A program made the position numbers and the translations under genes. Below are positions 43,401 to 46,414 of a stretch of 46,414 nt of DNA, piece after piece. Numbering within the stretch: position 1 is the first letter of the stretch; each line of letters opens with the position of its first letter. The notes under the pieces were generated by a model. The model made no database searches and was not told the origin of the DNA. It worked only from the letters and a program-made list of their open reading frames with translations. Source of the stretch: Rhizoclosmatium globosum (lineage: Eukaryota > Chytridiomycota > Chytridiomycetes > Chytridiales > Chytriomycetaceae); NCBI GenBank assembly GCA_002104985.1, contig MCGO01000261.1:1-46414 (forward strand), written 5' to 3'.

Positions 43401-43890
43401 TGTCCGGACTTGTTCGATGTTCGGAGCGATCCTCTATTTCGTCCCTCAAGGCCAAGTTTGAAGCTGAGTTGAAGGGAACAAGAGCAGCAAAGAAAAAAGC
43501 AACACTGCCTCCCAGAACAGATGGATCTGAATCACCCACAAAGGAATCAAACAGTTTGCATCCACTTGTCGTTCGACGACATGCGGCTGTGATTGGATTG
43601 AGTTCGTTGGTGCTGGCGTTCCCATACGATGTTCCTGTTTGGATGCCTGAAGTCTTGATTACATTATCGACGTGTATATCTGATCAAGCGCCGATTGCAG
43701 TGAGTTCGAGCATAGTTTTGTGCGTTTTATGTTCTAACCTGTTCGGTCTATAGGCGGCTGTTTCGAAGACGTTTGCAGACTTTAGACGAACTCATCAGGA
43801 CACATGGAAGGAAGAGGGCATGAAGGCATTCACTGAGGATCAATTGTCTATTTTATCTGATCTGCTGATTTCGTCGTCGTATTACGCATG
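37412..43890 (+). CDS. BLM10: Proteasome activator BLM10/PA200 (PSME4)
   Basis: Large HEAT-repeat protein that caps the 20S proteasome and opens its gate without ATP. The long open exons are joined by about 13 short introns with clear GT–AG ends (for example near 37859, 38152, 40152, 42477 and 43699) and no stop inside exons. The total is roughly 1,850–1,950 residues, near the family's 1,840–2,140. The C-terminus, FRRTHQDTWKEE...LTEDQ-like...LLISSSYYA, is the family signature. The final YYA is the HbYX-type tail that docks into the 20S alpha-ring pocket. An LQRSLFDLSLSRYSEIRKEAQ segment and RNLAGVTLSGLVRC are typical HEAT helices. The first junction (about 37590–37660) is not fully resolved: the phase needs a non-obvious donor such as GTTTGT near 37572. 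Otherwise intact. Confidence 0.92.
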
Positions 43891-44002
43891 AGGGAAAAGG
43901 GGAAATAGATTCTCGTCGTCAATAACTGAAAATAAAATAAATAGGGTTTCTTCAAGTTTTGGATAGATATCTGTTTGTCTCTCTTTCTTCTTTTTCTCTC
44001 AA

Positions 44003-45778
44003 ATGAACCGAGTCCGAATCTCCTCCAAACTCCTGTTCACACTTTCACGGCTTCCGAGGACGTGTCCAGCAAGGATCCACGAATTCAACGCGTTCTCCAA
44101 GTCGCCGGACTTCAGCGATATCCACTTGTTCAGTTGACGAGTCGCAGCTTCTCGACACCACGCACATGTTCAGGTGCACCCGGCCATCGCCCGCCACCGC
44201 CATCCAACAACTAAACTTTGCACTTCCAGGCTGCGGCGCTCCGTTCACCAGTCGACGCCCCGCGACACCCGGCTTCATCAGCGGAAAACTTGTCAATCCC
44301 CAAAACCACACCTGTCAGTCCACAAACTCCCCTCGGCCGTTCCTACTTCACACTTGGATTCAAACAAAGAACTAGCGGAAGGATTGACACCGCGAGAGTT
44401 GAAAGCATTGCTGCAGAAGGAGAAGGACGAGAAACGTATGTTGTTACAAGTGCAATTGCATTCTTTTAAGCTATTGTACTTTAATTCAGCTCAAGTTGTG
44501 TGTCAATACTGCCATGACCTCAAGGCATACAAAAAACATCCCTCCACCACGCCCTGATACAGCCAAGATGCTCCAACGCCATTTAAGAAGCATTCCCAAT
44601 AATATATCCGTGTTGGTGATTGATTCAGCGGATATTCCTGGGTCCATGTTGTCGAATGAGATTCCTGAACTCCGAAATTCGAAAGCTGTCATTGTCGCAC
44701 TCAATAAGATTGACTTGCTGAAGAATATCAAAGGAGACGTGAATGGTGGCATTTCAAAATTGATCAAGTGGGTTCAGAAGAAGGTCGAGAAGGATATTTC
44801 CTTGTTGGAGGTACAGTTGTATTGAATTCCACTTGGTCGCTAAAAAGTATTCAGACTTCGCAGCCTGAATCTGAATCAGATTCACCAATTGTTCCAAAAC
44901 CTACCACAGTAGAGGTCATACCAATCTCATCCAAAACGGGAGACGGCGTGCTTAACCTAATCGACTGTATCACAAACACCGAGTCTATCACCCCACAAGC
45001 AACGTGACGCTCATAGGTCGACCCAACGCCGGCAAATCCCGCCTTATCAACGCCATAACAGCTCTCGGAAACGGCGAAACTCCAAACCACAAAAACACGG
45101 ACAATCTACCCAGGAACCACAGTCGGAGTTGTGTCTCGGCCCCTCTCCTCTTTCGGGATTCTTTTCAACTTTCCTCTCAAGCTCATAGACTCTCTACCGC
45201 CTGGAACCCCGAGACCAATGTACTCTAATGTCATTGGAAACTTGTACGACACACCAGGCCTCTTTTCACCGAACCTTGCACAAATCACTGAACTCTTGAC
45301 ACCCCAAGAACTCTCCAAGGCAGTCACAAAGGCGCCGTTCAATCCACGGAAAGCGATTCCACTTATTCCTGGTAAATCATGCTTCCTGGGAGCATTGGCG
45401 CGGATTGACTACATTTCTGGGTTCAAGAATACAAAGATGGGATTGTTCCGTTTATGCATGATCAAGTGCCTATTCATGTGTGTCGGTCTAAGCGCGTCGA
45501 AGAGTTGTGGGAGAACGCGGGTGAATATCCTGATATTCTGTTCCCGCCACTCAAAAAGAATCGCGTGGATCTGTTGGCTCCAACGGGGATGCATTTCATT
45601 ACGCGGATTGATATGACGAAACTGCGCAGTGGAAGCAGAAAAGATGTTTGATGTTGCAGTGGGTGGGATTGGATGGGTTCGCGTGGAGAACGTACCTGAC
45701 GATGGAGTTGTAGAGGTGTGGGGATTGGTGAAGGGGTCCAGTGTTGTTGTACGAGATCCGTTCTTTACGGGCGAATAA
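44003..45778 (+). CDS. NOA1: NOA1/YqeH-type circularly permuted GTPase, frameshifted
   Basis: Mitochondrial-type ribosome-assembly GTPase. The N-terminus (MNRVRISSKLLFTLSRLPR) looks like a mitochondrial targeting peptide. A zinc-finger region follows with GCGAPFTS and VCQYCHDLK. The G motifs are circularly permuted: G4 LNKIDLL (near 44701), G5 ISSKTG (near 44930), then G1 GRPNAGKS (near 45017) and G3 YDTPGLF (near 45245). The C-terminal domain has VEELWENAGEY and LLAPTG, ending KGSSVVVRDPFFTGE. Frame changes are needed near 44230, 45000, 45085, 45420 and 45640; introns fit near 44438–44491 and 44812–44854. Order and content are complete, so I read the shifts as likely sequence error. Confidence 0.8.
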
Positions 45779-45890
45779 ATTTTAAGTTTGTTTGAGCTTT
45801 TTTTATGACTCATTCTGATAAATGCCAAGGAAAAGGGAGGGATACCTCCGCTCAAGTCAACTATACAATGCTTTTATTCGTCGAGATATC

Positions 45891-46414
45891 TTACATGCCC
45901 AAGTCCAAGAGGACACGCATTCGCGCCATCATGGCTGCATGGCTTTCCTGCAGTCGTTTACGGTTGCGGTGGGCTTTTATCACGGCCAACCGTTCAAGTA
46001 GAACAAGCTCTCTCGCAGAGGGAGGGCGGACACCACTACTTGTGATATGGCTGTGGTAGCGGCGCAAAAGAACCGGTTCTGTGTGTTGATGTACCGATAG
46101 TGTGCGATGAGTCGCCAGTTGATGAATGCTGAGTATATTGTCTGCTCTTCAGGGCGCTGCCTGACGATTCAGCGATTGCACGTACGATATTTGGCTGAGA
46201 ATGGTGGAGTTCCACGACGGTTGATTGGAATGCGTTAAAGGCCGTTTCAAGGTGAACCATGGCATCCACGACTCTCGACTGATTTAAGTCACTATGAATT
46301 ATAGTAGATGCGTTTAACGGAGTATTTATCAAAGAGGACAGCCGTGTCTCGCAGAAAGGCATCCACGTCAACTGGGATGCGGGATTCAGGGTTGCCTTCG
46401 TTGCTGTGCATTTT
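45891..46414 (-). CDS. Partial unknown protein, C-terminal part, frameshifted
   Basis: The gene runs off the right edge. The minus strand reads as a helical protein in several frames: a VVDAMVHLETAFNAFQSTVVEL stretch (46290–46200), then in another frame EEQTIYSAFINWRLIAHYRYIN (about 46155–46085). The last frame is PPSARELVLLERLAVIKAHRN and ends RMRVLLDLGM at 45891. The amphipathic, Leu/Arg-rich composition suggests coiled coils. At least two frame changes occur in 500 bp, matching the neighbour's pattern. Not recognised. Confidence 0.45.

Noticed and set aside
1..46414. CRISPR arrays, rRNA or tRNA genes
   Set aside because: No regularly spaced repeats, rRNA-like segments or convincing cloverleaf with split promoter boxes were seen while reading; a covariance scan was not possible.

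Overview
The window is nuclear DNA from a fungus. Protein-coding genes are interrupted by many short GT–AG introns (about 35–320 nt). It carries a Zn2Cys6 transcription factor, a CCC1-type iron transporter, a PP4 catalytic subunit, MOZART1, BLM10/PA200 and fungal LTR retrotransposons. Two tandem VMP1 genes, a family absent from the common yeasts, argue for an early-diverging lineage. A chytrid-like zoosporic fungus is my inference, not proven.

Layout. (1) 0.2–3.3 kb: a macro-domain protein, EXO5 and CCDC25, all recognisable but broken by many single-base frameshifts. (2) 3.4–12.9 kb: three paralogous fungal-TF (MHR) regulators on the minus strand. Only the last keeps a zinc cluster. PP4c, MOZART1 and a PRELI/Ups2 lipid-transfer protein lie between the second and third. 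(3) 12.9–17.9 kb: a xylulokinase divergent from the zinc-cluster factor, an F-box/LRR protein, and a vacuolar iron transporter. (4) 18.0–18.9 kb: a damaged unknown gene. (5) 19.1–24.2 kb: a nest of mobile elements. The 5' part of a Ty1/copia element (LTR, gag, zinc knuckle, protease motif) is split by a complete 2.4-kb DNA transposon with 6-bp target duplications, about 73-bp inverted repeats and an integrase-type DDE transposase relic (IS3EU-like). A Ty3/gypsy reverse transcriptase fragment follows in reverse orientation. (6) 24.9–31.4 kb: a putative GPI-anchored surface protein, a single-pass membrane protein, a kexin-type protease and two poorly known genes. (7) 31.7–34.9 kb: tandem VMP1 genes. 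(8) 35–43.9 kb: ankyrin protein, RING-H2 E3 ligase, and the large proteasome activator BLM10. (9) 44.0–46.4 kb: a NOA1/YqeH-type circularly permuted GTPase and a partial gene, again frameshifted.

Functional threads are protein turnover (BLM10, RING ligase, F-box), membrane lipid traffic (VMP1 pair, Ups2) and microtubule nucleation (MOZART1 beside PP4c). Frameshifts cluster at the two window ends while most middle genes are open through every exon. The likeliest reading is poorer consensus quality at the ends of a contig. The transposon nest is truly decayed.
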